Shown: positions 51,350 through 59,816 of the stretch, in pieces
Position numbering within the stretch: position 1 is the stretch's first letter
How the letters are laid out: every line of letters begins with the position of its first letter
Assembly: GCF_030518235.1 (NCBI RefSeq)
Contig: NZ_JAULSA010000009.1
Location: forward strand, 62,001-126,000
Source: Saccharibacillus sp. CPCC 101409
GTDB taxonomy: Bacteria > Bacillota > Bacilli > Paenibacillales > Paenibacillaceae
Direction of reading: 5' to 3'
DNA: 64,000 nucleotides
The notes under the pieces: model-generated
Told to the model about the DNA's origin: nothing
Databases searched by the model: none
What the model saw: only the letters and a program-made list of their open reading frames with translations
Position numbers and translations under genes: made by a program

Positions 51350-52391
51350 TTCCGGCTTCAAGCATTCGCGGCAGTTCGTCGAGCAGCCATTCGAGCGTGT
51401 ACGCGTCGCTGGTCGCTTTGAGGATATCGATGCGGTAGACGTGTCCGGCCTGCACGGCGGGCAGCTTTTTCCAGATATCCGTTTTCAGCAGCGCTTCGGT
51501 CGATTCCTGCGCTTCGTCGGCGACGGCGTTCAGGATAAAAATGCGGTCGGCGGCATATTCGTCGAGCACCTCGGGCGAGATCTCCACGAAGCCCGTGCCT
51601 TCGTCGAGGATTGTCCGGATCGCGGGCGGGGCGGTAAAGCCGCCTTTCTGGTACAGTGCCTGCGGCAGTCCCGAATTGGCCATCACGAACAGCCGGTTGC
51701 CGGGATAGAACGTAAATACGGCGGCCGTTTCGTCCGCGCCGACGCCCTGTGCGCGCAGGTTGTCCCACATCTTCGCGGCGGAAGCTTCATACTGCGCCAG
51801 CCACTGCTTGGCTTCGCCGCGTTTGTTCAGGATCACGCCGAGCTCCTGCATCCGCTCTTCGAGCGGCGCGAACGTATCGAACAGAATCACCGGCGCGACT
51901 TTGGACAGCGTGGCGAATTCTTTTTCGTCGGGATTCGCCGTGATAATCAGGTCCGGCGCCAGCGTGAGCGATTTCTCCGGGTCCGGCGGCGTGCCGACAT
52001 CCTGGATATCCGGCACTTCGCCGCTGAATATGCGTCCGGCAAGATATTCGGTCGCGGTGCCGACCGGAGCGACGCCGAGTTCGAGCAGGTCGCCGAGCGT
52101 CTCGCCGTAATAGATAATGCGCTGCGGATGCGCGGGAATGTCGACCGTGTGCCCCATGTAATCGGTATAGCTTACGCTGCCGCCCGGCTGGGTCTCCTCC
52201 GTATCCGGCCCGCCGGAATCGGCAGCCGCGGCTTCGGCGGATTCGGCTTGTGAACCGGCAGCCGGGGCGTCCGAGGCGCTTTTGCCGCCGACGTCCGAGG
52301 TTGTCGCGTCGGACGAGCAGCCGACGGCCGCCGCCAGCAGCGACGCCGTCAACAGGCCCGCTCCCCATTTGAAAAGACTGCTGTAAATCAT
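51345..52391 (-). CDS. Iron-siderophore-binding lipoprotein (copy 2)
   Basis: A 348-residue binding lipoprotein with a lipobox (AAVGC), an acidic Ala/Ser linker and a FeuA-type domain beginning HTVDIPAHPQRIIYYGETLGDLLELGVAP. It is paralogous to binding protein 1 but only moderately similar, so the two may take different siderophores. GGGGGAAAAA lies upstream of ATG 52391. The Lys codon and stop at its end lie within or next to an intergenic repeat unit. A Fur-box-like dyad lies upstream. Confidence 0.88.
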   Translation of the reverse strand: MIYSSLFKWGAGLLTASLLAAAVGCSSDATTSDVGGKSASDAPAAGSQAESAEAAAADSGGPDTEETQPGGSVSYTDYMGHTVDIPAHPQRIIYYGETLGDLLELGVAPVGTATEYLAGRIFSGEVPDIQDVGTPPDPEKSLTLAPDLIITANPDEKEFATLSKVAPVILFDTFAPLEERMQELGVILNKRGEAKQWLAQYEASAAKMWDNLRAQGVGADETAAVFTFYPGNRLFVMANSGLPQALYQKGGFTAPPAIRTILDEGTGFVEISPEVLDEYAADRIFILNAVADEAQESTEALLKTDIWKKLPAVQAGHVYRIDILKATSDAYTLEWLLDELPRMLEAGK

Positions 52392-52423
52392 GACTTTTTC
52401 CCCCTGTACGATTATGTATTTGA

Positions 52424-52438
52424 TTGAGAACCATTATC
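52424..52438 (-). promoter_or_regulatory. Fur-box-like site upstream of binding protein 2
   Basis: TGAGAAC-C-ATTATCA matches the Fur 7-1-7 pattern with a perfect right half and a left half close to consensus. Confidence 0.7.
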
Positions 52439-52641
52439 ATGAATAACAGCATAAAAGAAACGCCGCTTCCGCTCAATGCACAAACCTGCGAAGCGCGGCG
52501 GGATTTTTGTGCAAAGTCCGATTCGGCGGCGGAGACACCGGCGGAGGAAACACGGGCTTCGGAAACGGAGAACGCGCTCATATCCTGTTTTGAGGCCGGG
52601 CAGAGGAGGCGGGCCATGCAGCAAACTTGCCGCTCGCGGAT

Positions 52642-52670
52642 TTGGAGATTGCCGATTCGGCACTTACAAT
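52642..52670 (+). promoter_or_regulatory. Candidate promoter of the flavin reductase gene
   Basis: TTGGAG and TACAAT are separated by 17 bp. Transcription would start near 52677, which favours the downstream ATG at 52726 over the one at 52690. The stretch 52439-52641 shows no acceptable gene. Confidence 0.5.
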
Positions 52671-52725
52671 AGAAAGGAAGAACCGGAGAATGAAAAACAG
52701 TACCCGAAAGGAGTTCCGATCCATC

Positions 52726-53367
52726 ATGCCTATTTTCGATCCGCAGCGGCTGGACAACAAGCTTCTGTACAAACTCATGACCGGCACGATCGTGCCGAGA
52801 CCGGTCGCGTGGGTGACTTCGTTTGCGAGCGGGCACGGAATCGTCAACGCCGCTCCGTTCAGCTATTTCAACATGGTCAGCTCCGATCCGCCGCTGCTGG
52901 CGGTTTCGGTCGCGCGCAGGGCGGATGGGGAGATGAAAGATACGGCCCGCAACGTGACGGATACCGGCGAGCTGGTCGTACAGATTTGCGACGAGACGCT
53001 GGTCGAAGCCATGAACCGGACAGCGGCCGCTCTGCCGCCCGGCGAAAGCGAACTGGCCTTGACGAACCTGAGCCTGACAGGCAGCGAAGCGGTCTCGGTG
53101 CCGGGCATCAAGGAAGCCAAAGTGCGGTTCGAATGCAGGCTGGAATCCCATCTGCCGATCAAAGCCGACGACGGGCGCGTCACGCACGACCTGCTGCTGG
53201 CGCGCGTCCTGCGCATCGTACTCGACGAATCGGTCTACGACGAGGAACGCCAGTACATCGATACCGAAGCGCTGCGTCCGGTCGGCCGCCTGGCCGGCAG
53301 CGAATACGCCGGGCTGGGCCGCGTGTTCCGCGTCGAACGTCCGGTTCAGCCGGGCGGCGGGACGTAG
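52726..53367 (+). CDS. Flavin reductase-like FMN-binding protein
   Basis: A 213-residue protein of the split-barrel flavin reductase family. The N-terminal block YKLMTGTIVPRPVAWVTSFA and the AAPFSYFNMVSSDPPLLAVSVAR segment form the FMN site. VTDTGELVVQICDE is typical of the same family. It would reduce or carry FMN for a partner enzyme. The start is taken at ATG 52726 (MPIFDPQRLDNK), matching how relatives begin; AAAGGAG lies 12 nt upstream. ATG 52690 is an alternative. Its place beside Fur-regulated genes might hint at a role in ferric siderophore reduction, which is speculation. Confidence 0.8.
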   Translation: MPIFDPQRLDNKLLYKLMTGTIVPRPVAWVTSFASGHGIVNAAPFSYFNMVSSDPPLLAVSVARRADGEMKDTARNVTDTGELVVQICDETLVEAMNRTAAALPPGESELALTNLSLTGSEAVSVPGIKEAKVRFECRLESHLPIKADDGRVTHDLLLARVLRIVLDESVYDEERQYIDTEALRPVGRLAGSEYAGLGRVFRVERPVQPGGGT

Positions 53368-53537
53368 ACGGGACCGGGCCGTCGAAGCGGACCGCAAGCT
53401 CCGCGTCAAGCCGCGCCGGCGCCTTCCGGCCGGGTCGACGTGCGAGCGTCGGGTTCGCGCGCCCGATTCGCCCCGCGCTCGAACGTCCCCGTTCGCCGGC
53501 CGGAAGCGGGCGGGGGCGCTTTCCGCCTCCCGCGACG

Positions 53538-53587
53538 AAAAATCCGCTTCAACCGCCGCGGGAGCGGGATCGAAGCGGATTTTTTAC
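53538..53587. terminator. Bidirectional terminator between flavin reductase and cls
   Basis: AAAAATCCGCTTC and GAAGCGGATTTTT form a 13-bp stem with a GC-rich, partly paired loop. It serves both convergent genes. Confidence 0.85.
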
Positions 53588-53618
53588 CGGAAACCTATTC
53601 GTTACATAACGCCGTGCG

Positions 53619-55067
53619 TTACAGGATCGGGGACAGCAGGCGGGTGAACGATTCGAGCAGTTTGCGCAGCGCCGGCCGCAGCTTGTAGTCGTCGACCGTC
53701 AGCACCTCGCTGTCTTCCATGTCCGCGCGGAACAGTCTTTCCAGCTCGCCGGCTTTCTCCGAATCGTACAGGATCGCGTTGACTTCGAAGTTCAGCTTGT
53801 AGCTGCGGATATCCATATTGGCCGTGCCGACCGAGGCGAGACGCCCGTCGACGACCATCGTTTTGGCGTGCAAAAAGCCTTTCTTGTACAGATAGCAGTT
53901 GACGCCGAGATCGAGCAGTTCGCCCAGATACGAATACGAGGCCCAGTACACCATTTTGTGGTCGGGGACTTTCGGGATCATCAGATGCACCTCGACGCCG
54001 GACAGGATCGCCATCTTGAGCGCGGTCATCATGCTCTCGTCGGGGATAAAATACGGCGTCTGGATCATGATCGTTTCGCGCGCTTCGTCCATCATTTTGA
54101 TATAGGCGAGCTTGATCGTTTCGCGGCTCTGGTCCGGACCGCTGGATACGATCTGCGCGCCGACTTTGCCCGGAAACGGATGGCTGACGGACAGGAACAG
54201 ATTCTCCGGCAGCTTCTGGCGCACCGAAAGACTCCAGTCGTGCAGGAAAATGGCGTGCATCTGAATCAGCGCGGTGCCTTCGATCCGCAGATGCGTATCG
54301 CGCCAGTAGCCGAACTTTTTGACTTCGCCGAGATATTCGTCCCCGACGTTGAATCCGCCGATATAGCCGCACGAGCCGTCGATGATGACCAGCTTGCGGT
54401 GGTTGCGATAGTTCATTTTGAAGTTGATAAACGGAATTCGCGACGGGAAAAAAGGAGCCGCCAGACCGCCCGCTTCGCGGAAATCGTGCAGAAAGCGCCG
54501 GCCGATCTTTTTGCTGCCCCAGGCGTCGTAGAGCACGCGCACTTCCAGACCCTGTTTGGCTTTCTCGGTGAGCGCGTCGATCAGCCGGCGGCCCAGGCCG
54601 TCGTTCTGCCAGATATAATACTGAACGTGGATATAATGCTCGGCCCGCTCGATATCTTTGAGCAGCGCGTCGAATTTCTCCGTGCCGTCCGCGTAAACGG
54701 TGACGGCGTTGTCCTGCGTGTACAGCGAATAATCGCCGACCATGTTCATATGCAGCAGCTCGCGGTAGCGCGCCGTGCGGGGATCGTTAAACTCCAGTTC
54801 GCCGCTTAACAGCTGCTGGCGCTGCACGGAAATGCCGGGAAGAAGAATTTTTTCTTGTTCTTTGAACTGGTAACGTTTGGTTTTACTGAGATTTTGTCCA
54901 AGAAAGAGATAGAGGACGAATCCGACGATGGGCAAAAAGAACAGCACCATGAGCCAGGCCCAGGTAACGCCGATATCGCGCCGTTCGAGAAATACGACGG
55001 CCAGTGCCAGGAGCAGGTTCAATACGATCACGAACCAGGGGGCGTGGGTAAGCGAGAATACTTCCAA
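53619..55067 (-). CDS. cls: Cardiolipin synthase
   Basis: A 482-residue phospholipase D-type enzyme that joins two phosphatidylglycerol molecules into cardiolipin at the membrane. Two N-terminal membrane helices (residues about 10-28 and 36-56) precede two HKD motifs, NHRKLVIIDGSCGYIGGFN and HAKTMVVDGRLASVGTANMD. The length matches bacterial Cls. The start is TTG 55067 with GGAGG about 9 nt upstream. It is monocistronic. Confidence 0.9.
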   Translation of the reverse strand: MEVFSLTHAPWFVIVLNLLLALAVVFLERRDIGVTWAWLMVLFFLPIVGFVLYLFLGQNLSKTKRYQFKEQEKILLPGISVQRQQLLSGELEFNDPRTARYRELLHMNMVGDYSLYTQDNAVTVYADGTEKFDALLKDIERAEHYIHVQYYIWQNDGLGRRLIDALTEKAKQGLEVRVLYDAWGSKKIGRRFLHDFREAGGLAAPFFPSRIPFINFKMNYRNHRKLVIIDGSCGYIGGFNVGDEYLGEVKKFGYWRDTHLRIEGTALIQMHAIFLHDWSLSVRQKLPENLFLSVSHPFPGKVGAQIVSSGPDQSRETIKLAYIKMMDEARETIMIQTPYFIPDESMMTALKMAILSGVEVHLMIPKVPDHKMVYWASYSYLGELLDLGVNCYLYKKGFLHAKTMVVDGRLASVGTANMDIRSYKLNFEVNAILYDSEKAGELERLFRADMEDSEVLTVDDYKLRPALRKLLESFTRLLSPIL

Positions 55068-55324
55068 TTGCTGCGACCTCCGCTTTCGAATAAGAATTAA
55101 GTCCGGTTGAAGCCTGTATGCAAGACCGTCGGACGATAACCGGTTTGCTTATATCTCGTACTTTACCGGATTGTGAGCAATAAGTGAACAATGCGGCGGA
55201 GCCGCGGCGGATAAAAGACAAAAAAGGGCCGAATGTAGCCCGAACGGGTCATACCTGTCCCGCTTTTTTTGTTTAAAATTTAATGGAGAGCCTGAAGGCG
55301 GAAGCAGGGAAGGCGGGCAAAGCT

Positions 55325-56353
55325 ATGAATACCATGAGTTATGCGCAGATCAAACGGCTGATCTTATTTCTGCCGACGGTAGTCGTCGGCCTGTGGGAAT
55401 ATGTGCGGCATCAGCTGTTGATGCCCGTATTGTCGATGGAAGCGGGCAATTGGCTGACGCCGGTGCTGGTGTTTCTCGTCAGCATCACGCTGCTGCGCCG
55501 GCTGTTCGCGATGCTGGAGCGGACCCGGCGGGAGCTGGAAGAAGCCCGGACCGTCAAAGCCAATCTCGAAGCGCGCGAAGAACTGGCGCGGGAGCTGCAC
55601 GACGGCATCGCTCAGTCGCTGTTTCTATTATCGGTCAAGTTGGACCGGATGGAAAGCGGAATGGAAGAAAATGGCATGCGCGAGCAGTTGGGCGCGGTGC
55701 GCCGGACGGTGCGCGAAGTGGACCGTTACGTTCGCCAGGCGCTGGCGAACCTGAAGCGGCCGGCGGCGGGAATCGCTGCGCCGGCCGGCGCCGGCCGGGC
55801 GGGAATGCCGCCGGGCCGCGCGGACAAGGCGCGGGGAATCGGAGCGGATAGCGGCGGAAGCGCGGCGGAGCCGGCCGCGCGGCGGGGGTTCGCCGCGGGA
55901 ACGGCGGCGGAAGAATCGATGGCCGCGCGCGTCGGGCGGCTGGCCGGGGAAGCGATGATCGACGTAAATGTCGATTGGAGCCTGGAAGACGGCGCGCTCG
56001 GCAGCCGCGAGAAAGCGGAGCTGCTGGCGTGCGTCCGCGAAGCGGTGATCAATGTGCGCAAGCATGCGCACGCGGAAGTGACCGGGCGGGGCGGAGCGGA
56101 CGGATGGACGGTCGAGATCGCGGACGACGGCCGCGGCTTCGACGCCGATCCGCTGGCGGCGCCCGGCCGCTACGGGCTCAAGATCATGGCCGACCGGGCG
56201 GCGGACATGGGCTGGAGCTTCGGCCTGGAATCGAAGCCGGGCCGCACGGTCGTCCGAATCGGCAAACAGCCGTCCGGAAGAGGCGAGAACGGCGCTTCGG
56301 CCGAAGCAAAGAGCGGGCGGGAAGCCGCCGCTCAAGGAGGCGAAGAGCGATGA
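55325..56353 (+). CDS. NarL-type sensor histidine kinase
   Basis: A 342-residue membrane kinase with two helices (residues about 11-29 and 43-61) and almost no extracellular loop, so it probably senses within the membrane or through a partner. The phosphorylated His is H92 in ELARELHDGIAQSLF (HisKA_3). The ATPase domain has NVRKHAHAEV and IADDGRGFD. An Ala/Gly-rich insertion lies near residues 155-200. ATG 55325 is chosen with GGGAAGG upstream; ATG 55283 has no site. The stop overlaps the response regulator start (ATGA), and copper genes follow. Confidence 0.85.
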   Translation: MNTMSYAQIKRLILFLPTVVVGLWEYVRHQLLMPVLSMEAGNWLTPVLVFLVSITLLRRLFAMLERTRRELEEARTVKANLEAREELARELHDGIAQSLFLLSVKLDRMESGMEENGMREQLGAVRRTVREVDRYVRQALANLKRPAAGIAAPAGAGRAGMPPGRADKARGIGADSGGSAAEPAARRGFAAGTAAEESMAARVGRLAGEAMIDVNVDWSLEDGALGSREKAELLACVREAVINVRKHAHAEVTGRGGADGWTVEIADDGRGFDADPLAAPGRYGLKIMADRAADMGWSFGLESKPGRTVVRIGKQPSGRGENGASAEAKSGREAAAQGGEER

Positions 56354-57018
56354 ACCGCTGCCGCGTACTGGTCGTGGACGACCATAAACATGCGCAGGAA
56401 GCCGTATGCGAGATCCTGTCGCTCGATCCGCTGTTCGAAGTGATCGGCGTCGTTTCGGGCGGCGCGGAAGCGATCGCGTTTACCGAACAATGGATGCCCG
56501 ACCTGATCCTGATGGATATCCGCATGAACGGAATGGACGGGCTGGAGACGACCGGCCGGATCAAGATCGCGTATCCCTACGTCAAGATCGTGATGATTAC
56601 CGTTTCCGACGATATCGCGTATCTGCTGGAAGCGTTGAAGCAGGGGGCGCAGGGCTATCTGCTCAAGAATCTGGCGCCTTCCACCTGGATCGAATATCTT
56701 CGCGCGATCGTAAGCGAAGAAGCGCCGCTGAGCCGCGAGCTGGCTTTTCAGATTCTCAAAGAATTCTCCGCGCCCGCCGCCGAAACGGAAGCCGAAGCGC
56801 TGACGGCGCGCGAGCGGGAAATTCTGCGCCAGGTTGCTTCCGGCCTTACCAACCGGGAAGCGGCCGAGAATCTCGGCATTTCCGAACATACGGTCAAGAA
56901 CCATCTCAAAAACATCCTGCAAAAGCTGCAGCTGCAAAACCGCGTTCAGCTGACCCGCTACGCGATGGAGCGCGGCTGGGTCGGCAAAGGCGGTTTCGGC
57001 GACAGCGAACGCAAATAA
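56350..57018 (+). CDS. NarL/LuxR-type response regulator
   Basis: A 222-residue regulator: receiver domain with D10/D11, phosphosite D56 (DLILMDIRM), and a LuxR-type HTH (LTAREREILRQVASGLTNREAAENLGISEHTVKNHLKNIL). AAGGAGG lies 9 nt before the ATG, which overlaps the kinase stop. ycnJ begins only 21 bp after its stop, so kinase, regulator and copper genes probably form one transcript. Confidence 0.9.
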   Translation: MNRCRVLVVDDHKHAQEAVCEILSLDPLFEVIGVVSGGAEAIAFTEQWMPDLILMDIRMNGMDGLETTGRIKIAYPYVKIVMITVSDDIAYLLEALKQGAQGYLLKNLAPSTWIEYLRAIVSEEAPLSRELAFQILKEFSAPAAETEAEALTAREREILRQVASGLTNREAAENLGISEHTVKNHLKNILQKLQLQNRVQLTRYAMERGWVGKGGFGDSERK

Positions 57019-57039
57019 GCGCAAAGAAAGGAAGAGACC

Positions 57040-58719
57040 ATGCCCTTAAGACCCTCTTTTATACGCAGCAAATGTCTGCCGGTGCTGCTGGCAATCCTGA
57101 CGGCCGCGGCGCTGCTGCTGCCCGGGACCGCTTCCGCGCACGCGACGCTGGTTTCGTCGAATCCGGCGGACCAGGCATCGGCCGCCGAGATGCCGCAGAC
57201 AATCGAACTGACCTACAACGAACCGATTCAGGGCGAGTTTTTGTCGATCGAGGTCACGAATACGTCCGGCGACAAGATGCCGGTCGGCGAAGCCGCCGTG
57301 TCGCCGGACGATTCCCACGTGGTGCAGGCGCCGACGGAAGGCGAATTTCCGGACGGCGTGTATACGCTGAACTGGCGCGTCGTCTCGGCGGACGGACACC
57401 CGATCCGGGGCACGCTCCGGTTCGGGATCGGCGCGGAAGGCGCGCTGACCGACGCGGGCGTCGCCGGAGGCGAAGCCGATTATACGCCGGGAGCCGATAC
57501 GGTGGCGCAGCGGGCGCTGCTCTACACGTCCTTCTCGCTGATCGCGGGCAGCATGCTGTTCCTGGCGTTTCTGCTGCCGGCGGAGCTGCGCGGGAACAGG
57601 AAGATCGCGCGCCCGGCACGGATCTGGTTCTGGGTCGCGCTGGCGGCGGCGCTGCTGATCGTCCTGATCGGGCTGCCGCTGCAGGCCAAAGTATTCGCGG
57701 ATGTGCCGTGGAGCGAAGCGTTCGGCAAAGAAATCCTGCGCCAGACGCTGCAGGGCACGTCGTCGGGAAAAATGTTCCTGATGCAAATTCTGCTGATCCT
57801 ATTAATCGGCGGCGCGGTCGTCGTTAACGACCTGATGGACTGGGGCAAGAGGGGCGGACACTGGACGATCGCGATTATCGGTTTCGTACTGCTGCTCGTG
57901 ACCAAAGCGGTGACCGGCCATGCGGCGGGCAGCGAGCACGTTTTCTTGCAGGTGATGGCGGATACGCTGCATCTGCTCGGCGCTTCGGTCTGGGTCGGCG
58001 GTCTGCTGATGCTGCTGCTGGCGCTGCCGGCCGCGGCGGGCGGCGGTCCTCCGTTCTGGAAAACGGCGTTTCGCCGCTTCGCGCCCTGGGCGCTGGCTTC
58101 GGTGGCGGCGCTCATTGTCAGCGGCGTCATCATGAGCGCGGCGCATGTGCCGTCGTGGGCCGATCTTTTTACCAGCCGGTACGGTCTGCTGATCGTCGCC
58201 AAAGCTGCGCTGCTGCTGGTTATGGGCGCGCTGGGCGCGGTGCATTTCCGCCGCGCGCGCCGGGAATCCACGCGGCGCGGCACGCTGTCGCTGGCGGCGG
58301 AACTTGCCGCGGGCGTCGTCGTGCTCGCGCTGGCGGGCCTGCTGACCAATGTGCCGACGCCGCAGCCCGCGGCGGCCGCGCCGAGCGCGTTCTCGGCTTC
58401 GCAGCCGGCGGAAGGCCTGGACAACGTCAATATCGCGCTGGACGTTCGTCCGCTGCAGGTCGGCCAGTCGACGTTTGCCGTGCGGTTTACGGACGGGGAG
58501 GGCGCGCCGCTGGACGATTGGCAGCAGGTCACGCTGCGCATCGCGCCGCAGGCCGCGCCAGGCGATGCGACCGAGGTCCAGACCGAACGCGGCGAAGATG
58601 GCGGTTATACGGCGTCGGGTCTGTATTTCGGCAGTCCGGGCGTATGGAATGTGCAGGTGCACGGCCTGTCGGAAAGTTTCGAGCAGGCGGATCGGCTGTT
58701 CGAGATGGAAGTGAAATAG
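57040..58719 (+). CDS. ycnJ: Copper transport protein, CopC-CopD fusion
   Basis: A 559-residue membrane protein. The signal peptide is cleaved before His34 (TASA-HATLV), so the mature protein would begin with the His that binds Cu(II) in CopC domains. The CopC domain runs to about residue 125 (ELTYNEPIQ, SADGHPIRGTLRFGIG). A CopD domain with about eight membrane helices follows, containing VTGHAAGSEH and DTLHLLGASVWVGGL. A C-terminal extracellular YtkA-like domain closes the protein (residues about 455-559). This is the B. subtilis YcnJ architecture, used for copper uptake. AAAGGAAG precedes the ATG. Confidence 0.9.
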   Translation: MPLRPSFIRSKCLPVLLAILTAAALLLPGTASAHATLVSSNPADQASAAEMPQTIELTYNEPIQGEFLSIEVTNTSGDKMPVGEAAVSPDDSHVVQAPTEGEFPDGVYTLNWRVVSADGHPIRGTLRFGIGAEGALTDAGVAGGEADYTPGADTVAQRALLYTSFSLIAGSMLFLAFLLPAELRGNRKIARPARIWFWVALAAALLIVLIGLPLQAKVFADVPWSEAFGKEILRQTLQGTSSGKMFLMQILLILLIGGAVVVNDLMDWGKRGGHWTIAIIGFVLLLVTKAVTGHAAGSEHVFLQVMADTLHLLGASVWVGGLLMLLLALPAAAGGGPPFWKTAFRRFAPWALASVAALIVSGVIMSAAHVPSWADLFTSRYGLLIVAKAALLLVMGALGAVHFRRARRESTRRGTLSLAAELAAGVVVLALAGLLTNVPTPQPAAAAPSAFSASQPAEGLDNVNIALDVRPLQVGQSTFAVRFTDGEGAPLDDWQQVTLRIAPQAAPGDATEVQTERGEDGGYTASGLYFGSPGVWNVQVHGLSESFEQADRLFEMEVK

Positions 58720-58769
58720 CGCATGACTCGGTTCGAACTATACTTTAACCAAAGGCGGGATCTATCCAA

Positions 58770-59633
58770 ATGAAGCAGACGACAACGAATTCCACACACG
58801 CAGTAAATACCGCGGGCGCTCCGCGCCAGAGTCTCAACCGGACCTGGAAAAAACTGCTGGCGCTTGCCGCTCCGGCATCCGCGGCTATGCTGATGTTCGC
58901 GGCAATAGCCAGCGCGCACGTTTCCGTGCTGCCCAAAGAATCGGGCACGGGCGCCTGGGAAACGTATACGATGAAAGTGCCGGTCGAAAAAGACGTGAAC
59001 ACCAACAAAGTCGTCCTGAAAATTCCGCAGGGCGCGGAATTCCAGCAGTACGAGCCGGTACCGGGCTGGAAAACGACCGTGGACGAAAAAACCGGAACCG
59101 TGACCTGGGAAGCCGAAGGCGACGGTATCGCCGCCGGCGAATTCCAGCGCTTCGCGTTCGTTGTCAAAAATCCGGCCGAAGCCGGAGAACTCGCCTGGGA
59201 CGCGTTCCAATATTACACGGACGGCAGCATCGTGGAATGGACCGGCGACGAGAATGCGGATACGCCGCACGCGATCACGACGATCGGGGCGGCCGCCGGC
59301 GAAGAAGCCGCCAACGCGCATGGGCAAACCGCAGCGGCCGGAACCGATCCGGCGGCCGATAACGAAGCTTCGGACGAAGCCGTATCCGATCCCGCCGCCG
59401 CTCCGGCGGACGGGGCCGAAAGCGGCGCGGACACCGAAAGCTCGGATGCTTCGGGCGGCGCGGGCGATACGCAAGGCGAAACGGTCAGCGATCCCGCGAC
59501 CGTTCCGGCCGACGAAGCTTCGTCGGAGACTTCCGGACCGAACAATTCGGCGCTGCTCTACGTTACGCTGGCGCTGTCTATTGTCGCAATCGGACTTTCG
59601 GCGTTCGCCCTGGTTTCCCGCAAACGCAAATAA
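58770..59633 (+). CDS. ycnI: YcnI-type DUF1775 copper-binding membrane protein
   Basis: A 287-residue extracytoplasmic protein. The signal peptide ends before His50 (AIASA-HVSVLPKES). The His and the following Trp (GTGAWETY) form the known single-copper site of YcnI domains. After the DUF1775 domain (to about residue 180) comes a long acidic Ala/Glu/Asp linker and a C-terminal membrane anchor (LLYVTLALSIVAIGLSAFAL, then basic residues). It lies 50 bp after ycnJ and is likely a copper chaperone for it. No YcnK repressor gene is present. Confidence 0.88.
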   Translation: MKQTTTNSTHAVNTAGAPRQSLNRTWKKLLALAAPASAAMLMFAAIASAHVSVLPKESGTGAWETYTMKVPVEKDVNTNKVVLKIPQGAEFQQYEPVPGWKTTVDEKTGTVTWEAEGDGIAAGEFQRFAFVVKNPAEAGELAWDAFQYYTDGSIVEWTGDENADTPHAITTIGAAAGEEAANAHGQTAAAGTDPAADNEASDEAVSDPAAAPADGAESGADTESSDASGGAGDTQGETVSDPATVPADEASSETSGPNNSALLYVTLALSIVAIGLSAFALVSRKRK

Positions 59634-59685
59634 GCGAAGCGGGCGAAGCGGTATTTTCTTCTCGAAGCAAACCGCTTATCGCTTG

Positions 59686-59734
59686 AACAAGCCGTTTACG
59701 GATATGAGGCCACTCAACCGGAAGCGGCTTGTTT
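59686..59734 (+). terminator. Hairpin after ycnI
   Basis: AACAAGCCG and CGGCTTGTT form a 9-bp stem with a 30-nt loop, without a clean T-run. A smaller stem (AAGCGGT with ACCGCTT) lies just upstream. Confidence 0.45.
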
Positions 59735-59755
59735 GCGTCTATACATGGACAGTTT

Positions 59756-59785
59756 CTTATATATCATGTTATATTGGTATATAAG
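59756..59785 (+). promoter_or_regulatory. Promoter/operator of the GntR-LacI regulator
   Basis: CTTATATA (59756-59763) is repeated inverted as TATATAAG (59778-59785). Inside lies TATATTGGTATATAA, which recurs with 12 of 15 matches on the minus strand of the GH125 promoter. The site is 30-60 bp before the start codon, which suggests autoregulation. Confidence 0.55.
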
Positions 59786-59816
59786 ACAAGCAGGAAACGG
59801 CGGGAGGGATAGACCT

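Noticed and set aside
52424-52672. A possible 82-residue protein before the flavin reductase
   Set aside because: It starts in the Fur-box-like site, has no ribosome binding site and runs into the promoter of the next gene.
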